Positions 1 to 7,092 are shown, counted from the stretch's first letter. The stretch: 14,794 bases of DNA from an uncultured Collinsella sp. (GCA_902475475.1 CABRZY010000026.1:1-14794), one strand, 5' to 3'. The notes: generated by a model from the sequence alone, not told the origin. Program-made: numbers and translations.

Positions 1-489
1 GCTTTGCGGGCCGCGTGCTCGCCGATCGTGCTGGTCAAAGGCGATTTGGACGAGGCCGAGCGTTCGGGTGGCGAGCTTGCCGCCGGCCCGGATGGCGCGG
101 CGTTGCGCAAGGCGCTTGGGGCCATCGGCTACGCGCCCGAGGATTTTTGCGTGCTGGCAAGCGTCGCCGGCGTGGGTGACGGAGCGGTCGCGGTGGGCGA
201 GACTCTGCCGTGCGAGCTGTTCCGTGAGGCGCTTGAGGCTTTGGACCCCGAGGCGGTTCTGCTGCTGGACGATCGCGCGGCCGATACCATGCGCGAGACC
301 TATGCCGACATGCTTGTGGCAATCGACGACTTCGATACCGCTATGCTCAAGCCCGGCCTGGTCGCCCATGTGCAGGGCCGCCGCGTGCTCGCGCTCGACG
401 GCTTTGAGGCGGCACTCACCGACAAGGCCGCTAAGCAGCGCATGTGGGCCTACATCAAGCAGCTGACTCCGGCGGTCGCTCCGCTGTAG
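1..489 (+). CDS. Partial gene: C-terminal part of a UDG-fold-like protein, apparently without catalytic residues
   Basis: The reading frame is open from the first base, so the gene starts outside the window; 162 codons plus the stop TAG remain. I do not recognise it with certainty. Its segment order resembles family 4 uracil-DNA glycosylases: a strand (IVLVKGDLDEAE) where the family has its GExPG loop, then a helix and 'ALGAIGYAPEDF', which matches the family's 'AIGLxREDVYITN' stretch, then a helix and strand ('LDPEAVLLLDDRAAD'), and finally 'LALDGFEAALTDKAAKQRMW' where the family has its HP motif and final helix. The catalytic GExPG, TN/KC and HP motifs are all replaced, so if the homology is real the protein is probably not an active glycosylase. 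It converges with the minus-strand kinase gene 64 bp downstream. The homology is inferred by eye and is moderately uncertain; hypothetical protein is the safe label. Confidence 0.6.
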   Translation, partial: ALRAACSPIVLVKGDLDEAERSGGELAAGPDGAALRKALGAIGYAPEDFCVLASVAGVGDGAVAVGETLPCELFREALEALDPEAVLLLDDRAADTMRETYADMLVAIDDFDTAMLKPGLVAHVQGRRVLALDGFEAALTDKAAKQRMWAYIKQLTPAVAPL

Positions 490-553
490 CGGATTGGCGC
501 CGGCGAGCGATTGCCTGGCGGGCAAGGCACGCCTCGAGATCGGCGCCGCACTT

Positions 554-1831
554 CTACATCACAGCGCGCAGCTCAAACCGATCGCCGTTAATGCGGAACT
601 GGCAGTTGCCGTTCATGCGTTCGACGGCAAGCTTAATGCTCTTGGTTCCAAAGCCGTGTCCGGTGTGCCCGGCTACGGGCATGCCGCCGACCATGCGCGG
701 CGTGCGGTCAAACGTGTTGGAAACTAACAGCAGCAGCTGGCCGTCCTCTAATCGCAGGTCAAAGTCGACGAATCGCTTTCCTTGGGGTGCGGCGCTTGCG
801 GCGGTGATAGCGTTTTCCAAGGCATTTGAGAGCACGCTAAACAGGTCGGCGTCACCTACGTGGATGGTTTCGGGTACGGCGGCGCGCAGGTTGGCGGTAA
901 TGCCGTTTCTATTGATATCCGAGTTAAATGACGAAAGCGCGATGTTTACGGTCTCGTTGGCGCAGAAGCGGCGTACGGCGGTGCGATCGCCGGCTTCGCA
1001 GAGTTCATCGATGCGTTTGAGCGCCTCGTCGGTGTGGCCCTCCTCAATTAAAGCGGCCAGGCCGCGTAGGAAGTGGCGCATATCGTGGCGAAGAATCGAC
1101 AGCTCGCGCCCAGATTGACGCCAAGCCTCGAGCTCTTTGATGGCGGCGCTGTCGCGGGTTTCGAGCATCCAGCGCTCTCGCTCGGCGGTTTCCTTTTCTT
1201 CGTATTCGCGCAGGTAAACGGCAAGAAACATAAGATAGAAGGCACAGAGCGCAAATGCCAAAAACTCAACCGTTACCACCGAGCCCGAGTGGAACAGCGT
1301 GGTGTAGACGTTGGTGGCATAGTCAAAGACGTAATAGACGAGCGGCAGGATTAAAAGGATGCCCAGCTCGGTGGTGCTTTTAATCGCCAAGCGTGGACCG
1401 ATGTCGCCGGCCCAATGCAACAGGACGGCAAAGACGGCGAGTGTGGTCGCGATGCGCGCCAGATAGTACGCGATCTGCGAATCGGTTGCGGCAAAGGCGG
1501 CGATGCCCATCCAATTGCTGAACTGGCAGCTCAGATAAGCACTCGTAATGCCGAGCGCGGCAAGCAGCGGGCTCAGGCGGTAGCGCGCACACAGGTAGAC
1601 GATAAGCGGCAGGTGCACGGCAAGTGGATAAACCTGTCGGGCAAATAGTTCGCCGCCAACGACATTGGCGATCGAAAAGGCAGCGCCGGTCACGATGCCG
1701 ACCAACACCAGTTCAAGCGCATGACGCCGGTTGATCTCGACACCGCACAGCGCCGCCGAGGCAAAGACGCCAAAGAGCAGCGTCGTGGCGTGGTGGATTG
1801 CCCAAAGGACCATTTCGACCGAGGAGACCAT
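554..1831 (-). CDS. Membrane sensor histidine kinase, GHKL/Agr-type
   Basis: This 425-residue protein has six or seven hydrophobic segments in its first ~207 residues (roughly 7-30, 40-58, 67-82, 86-106, 118-140, 155-172, 185-207). A charged coiled linker (208-245) follows, then a cytoplasmic kinase core. The phospho-acceptor is probably H249 in 'LRHDMRHFL'. The N box is 'LSNALENAI' (about 335-343) and the G box 'GHGFGTKSI' (391-399), which are typical of the HATPase_c_5 GHKL kinases such as AgrC and ComD. It should autophosphorylate and pass phosphate to the regulator encoded just upstream. The ATG overlaps the regulator's TGA by one base (TGATG), so the two genes are translationally coupled. 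The signal is unknown: AgrC-like kinases often sense secreted peptides, but no peptide precursor gene is visible here. Family assignment is firm; the ligand is not known. Confidence 0.92.
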   Translation of the reverse strand: MVSSVEMVLWAIHHATTLLFGVFASAALCGVEINRRHALELVLVGIVTGAAFSIANVVGGELFARQVYPLAVHLPLIVYLCARYRLSPLLAALGITSAYLSCQFSNWMGIAAFAATDSQIAYYLARIATTLAVFAVLLHWAGDIGPRLAIKSTTELGILLILPLVYYVFDYATNVYTTLFHSGSVVTVEFLAFALCAFYLMFLAVYLREYEEKETAERERWMLETRDSAAIKELEAWRQSGRELSILRHDMRHFLRGLAALIEEGHTDEALKRIDELCEAGDRTAVRRFCANETVNIALSSFNSDINRNGITANLRAAVPETIHVGDADLFSVLSNALENAITAASAAPQGKRFVDFDLRLEDGQLLLLVSNTFDRTPRMVGGMPVAGHTGHGFGTKSIKLAVERMNGNCQFRINGDRFELRAVM

Positions 1832-2553
1832 CAGTGTCTCCCACCCTCAAAGCGCACCGCAAAGTAGGCGTCTTGGAATCCCTGCTTGCAACTGCGCGAA
1901 AGCGGGATGCACGCGCCCGAGCGCATGACGATGTCCGTGCGGTCAAAGTGATCGATATTGCGCAGGTTGACCTGGTAGCTGCGGTGGCATTTAAAGAAGA
2001 CTGCGTTTTGCTCCAAGCGGTCCTCGACGCTGCGGAACGACTCGAGTGCCTCGATATCGCGTCCGTCGCGCAGGTGGAAGACCACGTGCTTGTTGCGCGC
2101 CTCGGCATATTCGATGTCGGACAGGCGCAGGGCGTGGTAGCCAAAGGAAGTTTTGATCACGAGCTCGTCGGTTGCCGCCGGGCGCATGCTCGAAAGCTCG
2201 TCGAGTAACTGCGCCAGGCGTTCGTAAGTCACGGGCTTGAGCAGATAGTCGAAGGCGCGGACCTCGTAGGATTCCAGCGCGAACTCGGGCGACGAGGTGA
2301 GGAACACCAGGCGCACGGCGGTGTCGGCCTGGCGCAGTTCGCGTGCGGTGTCCATGCCGTTGACGAGCGGCATGATCATGTCGAGCAGAATGATGTCGGC
2401 GCGCGATGCGGCATGGCGGGCCAGCAGGTCCTCGCCGCGTGTGACGAGCGCAACATCGACCGCCGTGCCCGTCTCGGTCGACCAACGGTCGATCATCCGG
2501 TGCAGTCTATCTAGAAAAGCGACATCATCGTCGCAGGCAATAATCTTGAGCAT
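1831..2553 (-). CDS. Response regulator, receiver plus LytTR DNA-binding domain
   Basis: This 240-residue regulator is of the LytR/AgrA type. The receiver domain spans about 1-120: acidic pocket D8-D10, predicted phosphorylation site D58 in 'DIILLDMIMP', T86 and K106 in 'LLKP'. The LytTR domain covers about 130-235, with family hallmarks 'FFKCHRSYQVNL' (R191) and 'IPLSRSCKQGF'. Phosphorylation by the adjacent GHKL kinase should promote binding to promoter DNA as pairs of direct repeats. The ATG at 2553 is preceded by a good ribosome-binding site (AAGGGGG, about 4 bases away). It is the first gene of the two-gene unit and is transcribed divergently from nadA. Its targets are unknown; autoregulation is common in the family but I could not pick out a LytTR repeat pair in the upstream region. 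Confidence 0.94.
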   Translation of the reverse strand: MLKIIACDDDVAFLDRLHRMIDRWSTETGTAVDVALVTRGEDLLARHAASRADIILLDMIMPLVNGMDTARELRQADTAVRLVFLTSSPEFALESYEVRAFDYLLKPVTYERLAQLLDELSSMRPAATDELVIKTSFGYHALRLSDIEYAEARNKHVVFHLRDGRDIEALESFRSVEDRLEQNAVFFKCHRSYQVNLRNIDHFDRTDIVMRSGACIPLSRSCKQGFQDAYFAVRFEGGRH

Positions 2554-2565
2554 TCGGCCCCCTTA

Positions 2566-2757
2566 AGTAGTTCGATTTTGCCACATCGGGTACGCGCCGC
2601 TTGCGGGGGTGCGGACCGTTTGCGCCCCACGGCGTGCAACTCGCGCCAAGCGGTATTGCGGTGGCGAAAGATGCCTCCTGCGCCATCGAGAGCTCAGCTA
2701 TCCTCAGCTTGCCAGTTCGAATATGGACCTGCCACATGATTGAATCTTTATTTCAAC
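2566..2757. other. Divergent intergenic region, no gene seen
   Basis: About 190 bp separate the regulator's ribosome-binding site from the nadA operator. No credible reading frame or RNA gene is visible. It must hold the minus-strand promoter of the two-component system, but no clear -35/-10 pair stood out. The octamer TGCCACAT occurs twice (near 2578 and 2730), about 150 bp apart, too far for a LytTR pair. Confidence 0.5.
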
Positions 2758-2760
2758 TTT

Positions 2761-2804
2761 ACACCTAGGTTTACAGCTGTCTTGTCAGCTGTAAACCTAG
2801 GTGT
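2761..2804. promoter_or_regulatory. Probable NiaR operator of the nad operon (perfect 19-bp inverted repeat)
   Basis: The arms at 2761-2779 (ACACCTAGGTTTACAGCTG) and 2786-2804 are exact reverse complements around a 6-base centre (TCTTGT). Each arm contains the palindromes CCTAGG and CAGCTG, and the hexamer TTTACA recurs at 2758 and 2770. The repeat covers the -35 box and spacer of the predicted nadA promoter, as expected for a repressor operator. The repressor gene niaR is the last gene of this same operon, which makes NiaR the natural ligand. The assignment to NiaR is inference from context. Confidence 0.8.
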
Positions 2805-2810
2805 CATACT
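2782..2810 (+). promoter_or_regulatory. Predicted promoter of nadA-nadB-nadC-niaR
   Basis: A -35 box TTGTCA (2782-2787, one mismatch to TTGACA) lies 17 bp from a -10 box CATACT (2805-2810). Transcription would start near 2817, about 30 bases before the nadA ATG. The right half of the operator lies between the boxes, so bound repressor should block RNA polymerase. Assigned by eye from consensus. Confidence 0.55.
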
Positions 2811-2845
2811 AAAGCCCCAAGATTCGCCAAAAGAGAGGGGCCTTG

Positions 2846-3871
2846 ATGGCACAGAGCGCGAACATGGATGCGTCGGAGCTTGCACGCGATATCGCGGCCG
2901 GCTTGGCATCGGCAACGACGGCAACGGAGCGTGCGGCACTGGTGCCCGCAGAGCTCGTCGAGGCCATTCAGCAACTAAAAACCCAACGTGACGCGGTGAT
3001 CCTGGCGCACTATTACGTGGCGCCCGAGGTCCAAGCCGTTGCCGATTACGTCGGCGATAGCTTCTACCTGGCAAAGCTCGCCAAGAGCCTGCCGCAGCAG
3101 ACCATCGTGTTGTGCGGCGTGGAGTTTATGGGCGAGAGCGCCAAGCTGCTCAATCCCACTAAGACCGTGCTGCTGCCCGAGCCGGGCGCAGACTGTCCCA
3201 TGGCGCACATGGTCAAGCGCGAGACGGTTGACGCGGCGCGCGCCGAGTACGGCGACGACCTGGCCGTGGTGTGCTACGTCAACTCCACGGTCGAGATCAA
3301 GAGCTGGAGCGACGTGTGCGTCACCAGTTCCAACGCCGTTAAGATCGTGTCCGAGCTGCCGCAGCAGCATATCCTGTTCATTCCCGACCAAAACCTGGGA
3401 CGCTTCGTAGCCGAGCAGGTGCCGCAAAAGCACGTCATCCTCAACAACGGCTACTGCCCACGCCATCACATCATCACCGTCGAGCAGATCGTCGACGCGA
3501 CGGAGGCCCACCCCGACGCGCTCGTGCTGGCGCATCCTGAGTGCAAGGCCGACGTTCTGGCCGAGGCCGACTACATCGGCTCCACCGCCGGCATCATCAA
3601 GTATGCCGAGGAGTCCGACGCGAGCGAGTTCATTATCGTGACGGTCCGCGGCGTGCTCTACGAGCTCGAGCGCCGCTGCCAGGGCACCGGCAAGAAGTTC
3701 TATTTCCCCGCGGTGCAGCCCACCTGCGTCAACATGGACCTCATCACGCTCGAAAAGCTCGTGCGCTGCCTGGAGACGGGCGAGGGCGAGGTGCAGATCG
3801 GCGTCTCGGACGAGGCAGCAGACCAGGCCAAGCTCACGCTCGACCGTATGCTCGAGTACGCAGCACGCTAG
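2846..3871 (+). CDS. nadA: Quinolinate synthase NadA
   Basis: NadA condenses iminoaspartate with dihydroxyacetone phosphate to make quinolinate, the second step of de novo NAD synthesis. The 341-residue protein has the family's three-fold repeated architecture and motifs: 'ILAHYYVAPEVQ' near residue 52, 'LCGVEFMGESAK' (C90), 'NGYCPRHH' (C204), 'HPECK' (C233) and 'PTCVNMD' (C294). C90, C204 and C294 match the three known ligands of the [4Fe-4S] cluster, so the enzyme should be oxygen-sensitive. ATG 2846 is chosen over the TTG directly before it because AGAGAGGGG (2832-2840) sits five bases upstream. It is the first gene of the nad operon, under the inverted-repeat operator. Function is assigned with high confidence. 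Confidence 0.97.
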   Translation: MAQSANMDASELARDIAAGLASATTATERAALVPAELVEAIQQLKTQRDAVILAHYYVAPEVQAVADYVGDSFYLAKLAKSLPQQTIVLCGVEFMGESAKLLNPTKTVLLPEPGADCPMAHMVKRETVDAARAEYGDDLAVVCYVNSTVEIKSWSDVCVTSSNAVKIVSELPQQHILFIPDQNLGRFVAEQVPQKHVILNNGYCPRHHIITVEQIVDATEAHPDALVLAHPECKADVLAEADYIGSTAGIIKYAEESDASEFIIVTVRGVLYELERRCQGTGKKFYFPAVQPTCVNMDLITLEKLVRCLETGEGEVQIGVSDEAADQAKLTLDRMLEYAAR

Positions 3872-3876
3872 AACAA

Positions 3877-3907
3877 TGTTGCATGAGGGACGGTCCCTTA
3901 TGTCACA
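3877..3907. repeat. Short palindromic repeat between nadA and nadB
   Basis: The core AGGGAC-G-GTCCCT (3886-3898) is a perfect palindrome around one base. The arms extend outward to 3877 and 3907 with 12 of 15 positions complementary. The motif GGGACGGTCCCTTATGTCAC is similar to GGGACGTTCCTTTTGTGCC in the repeat array near 12283, so this may be a dispersed repetitive palindrome. It fills most of the 55-bp gap between nadA and nadB and could form a hairpin in the operon mRNA. There is no U-tract, so it is unlikely to be a full terminator. Confidence 0.6.
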
Positions 3908-3910
3908 TTC

Positions 3911-3929
3911 AAGGGAGAGGATTCCTGTG
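3911..3929 (+). promoter_or_regulatory. Ribosome-binding site that fixes the nadB start at GTG 3927
   Basis: AAGGGAGAGG (3911-3920) lies six bases before GTG 3927. The in-frame ATGs at 3876 and 3900 lie in or beside the palindromic repeat and lack a comparable site. Confidence 0.75.
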
Positions 3930-5303
3930 GAAACCAAGCAATACCCCGATATGGAGTGCGACGTCGTCATTGCCGGCTGCGGCGTGGCGGGTCTGTACGC
4001 GGCCCTCAATCTGCCGACGAGCACGCGCGTGATCATGCTCTCCAAGGGCGCCGTCGATGAGTGCGATTCGATGCTCGCGCAGGGCGGCATCTGCGTGCTG
4101 CCCGAAGGCTCGGACTACGATGCCTTCTTTGAGGACACCATGCACGCCGGCCACTACGAGAACCGCCGCGAGAGCGTCGACATCATGATTCGCTCGAGCC
4201 GCTCGGTCATCAACGACCTGCTAGCGATGGGCGTGGATTTTGAGCGCAAGGCCGACGGCAGCCTCAATTTTACCCGCGAGGGCGCGCACAGCCGTCCGCG
4301 CATTGCCTTCCATGCCGACATTACGGGCAAGGAGATCACGACCAAGCTGCTCCAGGCCGTTCGCAAGCTGGACAACGTGCAGATTTTGGAGCACGTGGCC
4401 ATGACCGACATTCTGACCGCCGAGCGCGATGACGCCACGGTGTGCACCGGCGTCGTCGCCGTAGCCGTGGACGAGGACAACTCGGTTCGCCCCGCCGACG
4501 AGCTGGCAAATGCCGCTGAGGGCGTGCATGCCGGTAAGCCGTTTAAGATCCATGCCCGCCACACGCTGTGGGCAACGGGCGGCATCGGCGGCGTATACGA
4601 CCATTCGACCAACTACCCGCAGCTCACGGGCGATGCCTGCTACATCGCTCAGGAGCATGGCATTAAGATGGAGCATCTGGACTACGTGCAGATTCACCCC
4701 ACGGGACTGTTCTCGCCGCAGCCGGGTCGCACCTTCCTGATCAGCGAGAGCTGCCGCGGCGAGGGCGCGATTTTGCTCAACGCCGCCGGCGAGCGTTTTA
4801 CCGACGAGTTGCAGCCGCGCGACGTTGTCGCCGCCGCCATCCGCGAGCAGATGAAGCAGGATGACACCGAGCACGAGTGGCTGAGCTTTGCCCCCGTCGA
4901 GCGCGACGTGGTGACCGGGCACTTCGCCAACATCCGCGCGCGCTGCCTGGAGGACGGTCGCGACATCCTGGATGAGCCCATTCCCGTTACGCCGACGCAG
5001 CACTACTTTATGGGCGGCGTGTGGGTCGACAAGGACGGCCGCACCTCGATGCCCGAGCTCTACGCCGCGGGCGAGACGGCCTGCAACGGCGTTCACGGCA
5101 AGAACCGCCTTGCTTCAAACAGCCTGCTCGAGGCGCTGGTCTGGGGTCGTCGCGCCGCGTGGTATATGCGTACCGGCGAGTCGCTGGCCGTGGAGCAGGC
5201 GGGCGATCCCGCGCTCGATGGCCGTCATCGCGCCCTGGGCGCCGACCCTCTGGCAATCGATGATTTGGCCCGTGCCGCCGGCACGCAGGCCGTGGAGGAG
5301 TAG
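3927..5303 (+). CDS. nadB: L-aspartate oxidase NadB, short form
   Basis: NadB is an FAD enzyme that oxidises L-aspartate to iminoaspartate, the substrate of NadA. From GTG 3927 the protein has 458 residues. The FAD dinucleotide-binding loop is 'VVIAGCGVAGLYAAL' (about 13-27). Substrate-region motifs are 'REGAHSRPR' (E118, equivalent to the glutamate that separates aspartate oxidases from succinate dehydrogenase relatives), 'RGEGAILL', 'TQHYFMGG' and 'HGKNRLASNSLLEAL'. After this last motif only about 55 residues remain, whereas the classical enzyme of ~530 residues carries a helical C-terminal domain of roughly 110-120 residues. The protein is therefore a C-terminally shortened form; the frame shows no sign of damage. 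An upstream extension to ATG 3876 would run through a repeat and has no matching N-terminal family sequence. It follows nadA by 55 bp and precedes nadC by 3 bp. Confidence 0.95.
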   Translation: METKQYPDMECDVVIAGCGVAGLYAALNLPTSTRVIMLSKGAVDECDSMLAQGGICVLPEGSDYDAFFEDTMHAGHYENRRESVDIMIRSSRSVINDLLAMGVDFERKADGSLNFTREGAHSRPRIAFHADITGKEITTKLLQAVRKLDNVQILEHVAMTDILTAERDDATVCTGVVAVAVDEDNSVRPADELANAAEGVHAGKPFKIHARHTLWATGGIGGVYDHSTNYPQLTGDACYIAQEHGIKMEHLDYVQIHPTGLFSPQPGRTFLISESCRGEGAILLNAAGERFTDELQPRDVVAAAIREQMKQDDTEHEWLSFAPVERDVVTGHFANIRARCLEDGRDILDEPIPVTPTQHYFMGGVWVDKDGRTSMPELYAAGETACNGVHGKNRLASNSLLEALVWGRRAAWYMRTGESLAVEQAGDPALDGRHRALGADPLAIDDLARAAGTQAVEE

Positions 5304-5306
5304 ACC

Positions 5307-6167
5307 ATGAATCCCATTACCATGAAGCTCGTCGTCGATGATCTGATTCTGCAAGCTCTGCGCGAGGACATTACGTTTGAGGACGTGAGCACGGCGAGCG
5401 TGTGCCCCACGGCGCGTCCCGCCACGGTGGAGCTTATCGCCAAAGCCGATGGCATCATTGCCGGCCTGGATGTGTTCGCTCGCACCTTTGAGCTGCTGGA
5501 TTCGCAGAGCTCGGTGCTGTTTGATGTTGCCGACGGTGACGAGGTGCATGCCGGCGACCACGTGGGTCAGGTGCGCGGCGATGCGCGTGTGCTGCTTTCG
5601 GGCGAGCGCGTGGCGCTCAACTACCTGCAGCGCATGAGCGGCATCGCTACCTATACGCACAGCATGGCCGCGGCGCTCGAGGGAACCAAGACTGTGCTCG
5701 TCGACACGCGCAAGACCACACCGGGCATGCGCGTGTTTGAGAAGGCGGCGGTTGAGATTGGCGGCGGCAGCAACCACCGTTACAACCTGTCGACGGCCGT
5801 CATGCTCAAGGACAACCACATCGATGCCGCCGGTGGCGTGACGCGCGCGATCGAGATGGCGCGCGCCCATGCATCGTTTACCACGACGGTCGAGATCGAG
5901 TGCGAGAACCTGGACATGGTGCGCGAGGCCGTGGAGGCCGGCGCCGACATCATCATGTTCGACAACATGACCCATGACGACATGGCCGCCGCTATTGAAC
6001 TTATCGCCGGCCGCGCCAAGACCGAGTGCTCGGGCAACGTGGATGCCAGCAATATCCGCGCGCTTGCCGACCTGGGCGTTGACTTTATTAGCTCGGGCGC
6101 CCTGACGCACTCCGCGCCGATCCTCGACCTCTCGCTTAAGCACCTGCGTCTGCTGGACGGTAAATAA
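5307..6167 (+). CDS. nadC: Nicotinate-nucleotide diphosphorylase (quinolinate phosphoribosyltransferase) NadC
   Basis: NadC joins quinolinate to PRPP and releases CO2 and pyrophosphate, giving nicotinate mononucleotide, where the de novo and salvage NAD routes meet. The 286 residues match the usual length of ~280-300. The N-terminal sandwich domain covers about 1-115 and the open barrel follows. Active-site motifs are 'DTRKTTPGMR' (R135, K136), 'GGGSNHRYNL', 'MLKDNHI' (K168, H171), 'VEIECENL', 'DIIMFDNM' and 'ISSGALTHSAP'. The ATG follows the nadB stop by three bases and uses GGAGGAG within the end of nadB as its ribosome-binding site. The TAA overlaps the niaR ATG by one base, so expression is coupled to both neighbours. 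Confidence 0.97.
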   Translation: MNPITMKLVVDDLILQALREDITFEDVSTASVCPTARPATVELIAKADGIIAGLDVFARTFELLDSQSSVLFDVADGDEVHAGDHVGQVRGDARVLLSGERVALNYLQRMSGIATYTHSMAAALEGTKTVLVDTRKTTPGMRVFEKAAVEIGGGSNHRYNLSTAVMLKDNHIDAAGGVTRAIEMARAHASFTTTVEIECENLDMVREAVEAGADIIMFDNMTHDDMAAAIELIAGRAKTECSGNVDASNIRALADLGVDFISSGALTHSAPILDLSLKHLRLLDGK

Positions 6168-6712
6168 TGAACGCCCGCGAGCGTCGCCGTGCCATCATGG
6201 CCGTGCTCGAGGGGGCCAAGGGGCCCGTATCGGGCAGCGCGCTTGCCAGCGAGGTGGGTGTGAGCCGCCAGATCGTGGTGCAGGACATCGCCCTGCTGCG
6301 CGCCGATGGGCACGATATCGTGGCGACCAACCGCGGCTACGTGCTGCAGGAGGCCCCCAGCAGCCCCGCCGTGCCTACGCGCTTGGTCAAGGTTCGCCAC
6401 AGCGTGGAGCAGGCAGGCGATGAGCTCACGAGTATCGTCGACGCCGGCGGCGCTGTGCTCAACGTGATTGTCAATCACCGCGTGTACGGTAAGATTACGG
6501 CCGACCTGGACATCCGCAATCGTCGCGATGTCGAGCGCTATCTGCGCGATATCGAGAGCGGCAAGAGCTTTCCGCTGCTGACGGTGACCAGCGGCTACCA
6601 CTTCCATCGCATTGCGGCGGAGGACGAACAGACCCTCGACGAGATCGAGGCGATGCTCAAGGAGAAGGGCTACCTTGCCGATTTAATGCCCTACGAGGAT
6701 GATTTGTCCTAG
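6167..6712 (+). CDS. niaR: NiaR-type niacin-responsive repressor (HTH plus 3H domain)
   Basis: This 181-residue regulator has an N-terminal winged helix-turn-helix ('SALASEVGVSRQIVVQDIAL', about 24-43, wing around 'ATNRGYVL') and a C-terminal 3H domain. The 3H histidines are H78 ('VRHSVEQ'), H104 ('VNHRVYG'), and H145 and H147 ('GYHFHRI'). By analogy with the Thermotoga homologue, H78, E86, H145 and H147 are the likely metal ligands. NiaR proteins bind nicotinate and repress NAD synthesis and niacin uptake genes. The gene overlaps nadC by one base, and a perfect inverted repeat lies over the operon promoter, so it probably represses its own operon. Family assignment is strong; the effector is inferred from the family. 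Confidence 0.93.
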   Translation: MNARERRRAIMAVLEGAKGPVSGSALASEVGVSRQIVVQDIALLRADGHDIVATNRGYVLQEAPSSPAVPTRLVKVRHSVEQAGDELTSIVDAGGAVLNVIVNHRVYGKITADLDIRNRRDVERYLRDIESGKSFPLLTVTSGYHFHRIAAEDEQTLDEIEAMLKEKGYLADLMPYEDDLS

Positions 6713-6730
6713 CCCGACACCGTCTTTATA

Positions 6731-6797
6731 AGTTGCGGTGAAATAGTTCCTACAATCGGCACCTAAGCAATGAGCCAGGAACTATTCCACCGCAACT
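6731..6797. repeat. Long imperfect stem-loop after niaR, REP-like
   Basis: The left arm 6731-6751 (AGTTGCGGTGAAATAGTTCC plus T) is the reverse complement of 6777-6797 at 20 of 21 positions; the only mismatch is the A at 6741. The loop is 25 bases. No T-run follows, so it is not a typical terminator, and a real terminator lies 12 bp further on. The arms are A/T-richer than the flanking genes. It looks like a mobile or dispersed palindromic element, or an RNA stem protecting the nad mRNA 3' end. Function not known. Confidence 0.75.
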
Positions 6798-6809
6798 GCC
6801 CACATATGC

Positions 6810-6847
6810 AAAAGGAGGCCTCCGCGGCGATGCGGAGGCCTCCTTTT
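6810..6847. terminator. Bidirectional Rho-independent terminator between niaR and the ferredoxin gene
   Basis: Perfect 16-bp arms (6810-6825 and 6832-6847, AAAAGGAGGCCTCCGC and its complement) enclose a six-base loop. A T-run follows on the plus strand, and the A-run at the left gives the equivalent on the minus strand. It can end both the nad operon and the converging ferredoxin transcript. Confidence 0.92.
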
Positions 6848-6887
6848 TGTGCACGGTGTACTTGTGAGTGCGCAAGTGGGGGAGTTG

Positions 6888-7073
6888 TTACTCCTCGACG
6901 ATCTCGGTGATCGCGCCAGCGGGGCAAGCGTCCTGGCAAGCGCCACAGGCGACGCAGGAGTCCTCGTCAGCGACGGTAGCGACGTCCTGGAGCTCCAGAA
7001 CGCCAGCGGGGCAGGAGTCGACGCAAACGCCACAAGCGATGCACTCGTCGGCATCAATTACGGGATGAGCCAT
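6888..7073 (-). CDS. Small 2[4Fe-4S] ferredoxin
   Basis: This 61-residue acidic protein carries two classical cluster-binding motifs, CxxCxxCxxxCP: C11, C14, C17 and C21, and C40, C43, C46 and C50. It is a clostridial-type bacterial ferredoxin, a soluble low-potential electron carrier for anaerobic redox enzymes such as pyruvate:ferredoxin oxidoreductase. The ATG at 7073 ('MAHPVIDADEC') is chosen over an upstream in-frame ATG at 7139 because AGAGAGGA sits seven bases before it and the extra 22 residues do not belong to the family. It has its own promoter and terminator and appears to be monocistronic. Which enzymes it serves cannot be told from this window. Confidence 0.95.
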   Translation of the reverse strand: MAHPVIDADECIACGVCVDSCPAGVLELQDVATVADEDSCVACGACQDACPAGAITEIVEE

Positions 7074-7092
7074 GGTAGTTTCCTCTCTGTTG

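Noticed and set aside
496..547. Terminator between the first gene and the kinase gene
   Set aside because: Only a 5-bp stem (511-515/521-525) and distant GGCGCCG/CGGCGCC arms are present, with no T-run.
494..727. Small plus-strand frame after the first gene
   Set aside because: It overlaps the C-terminal kinase domain on the other strand and lacks a credible start signal.
2761..2804. Terminator or riboswitch upstream of nadA
   Set aside because: The predicted transcript start lies downstream of the repeat and there is no T-run, so it fits a DNA operator better than an RNA element.
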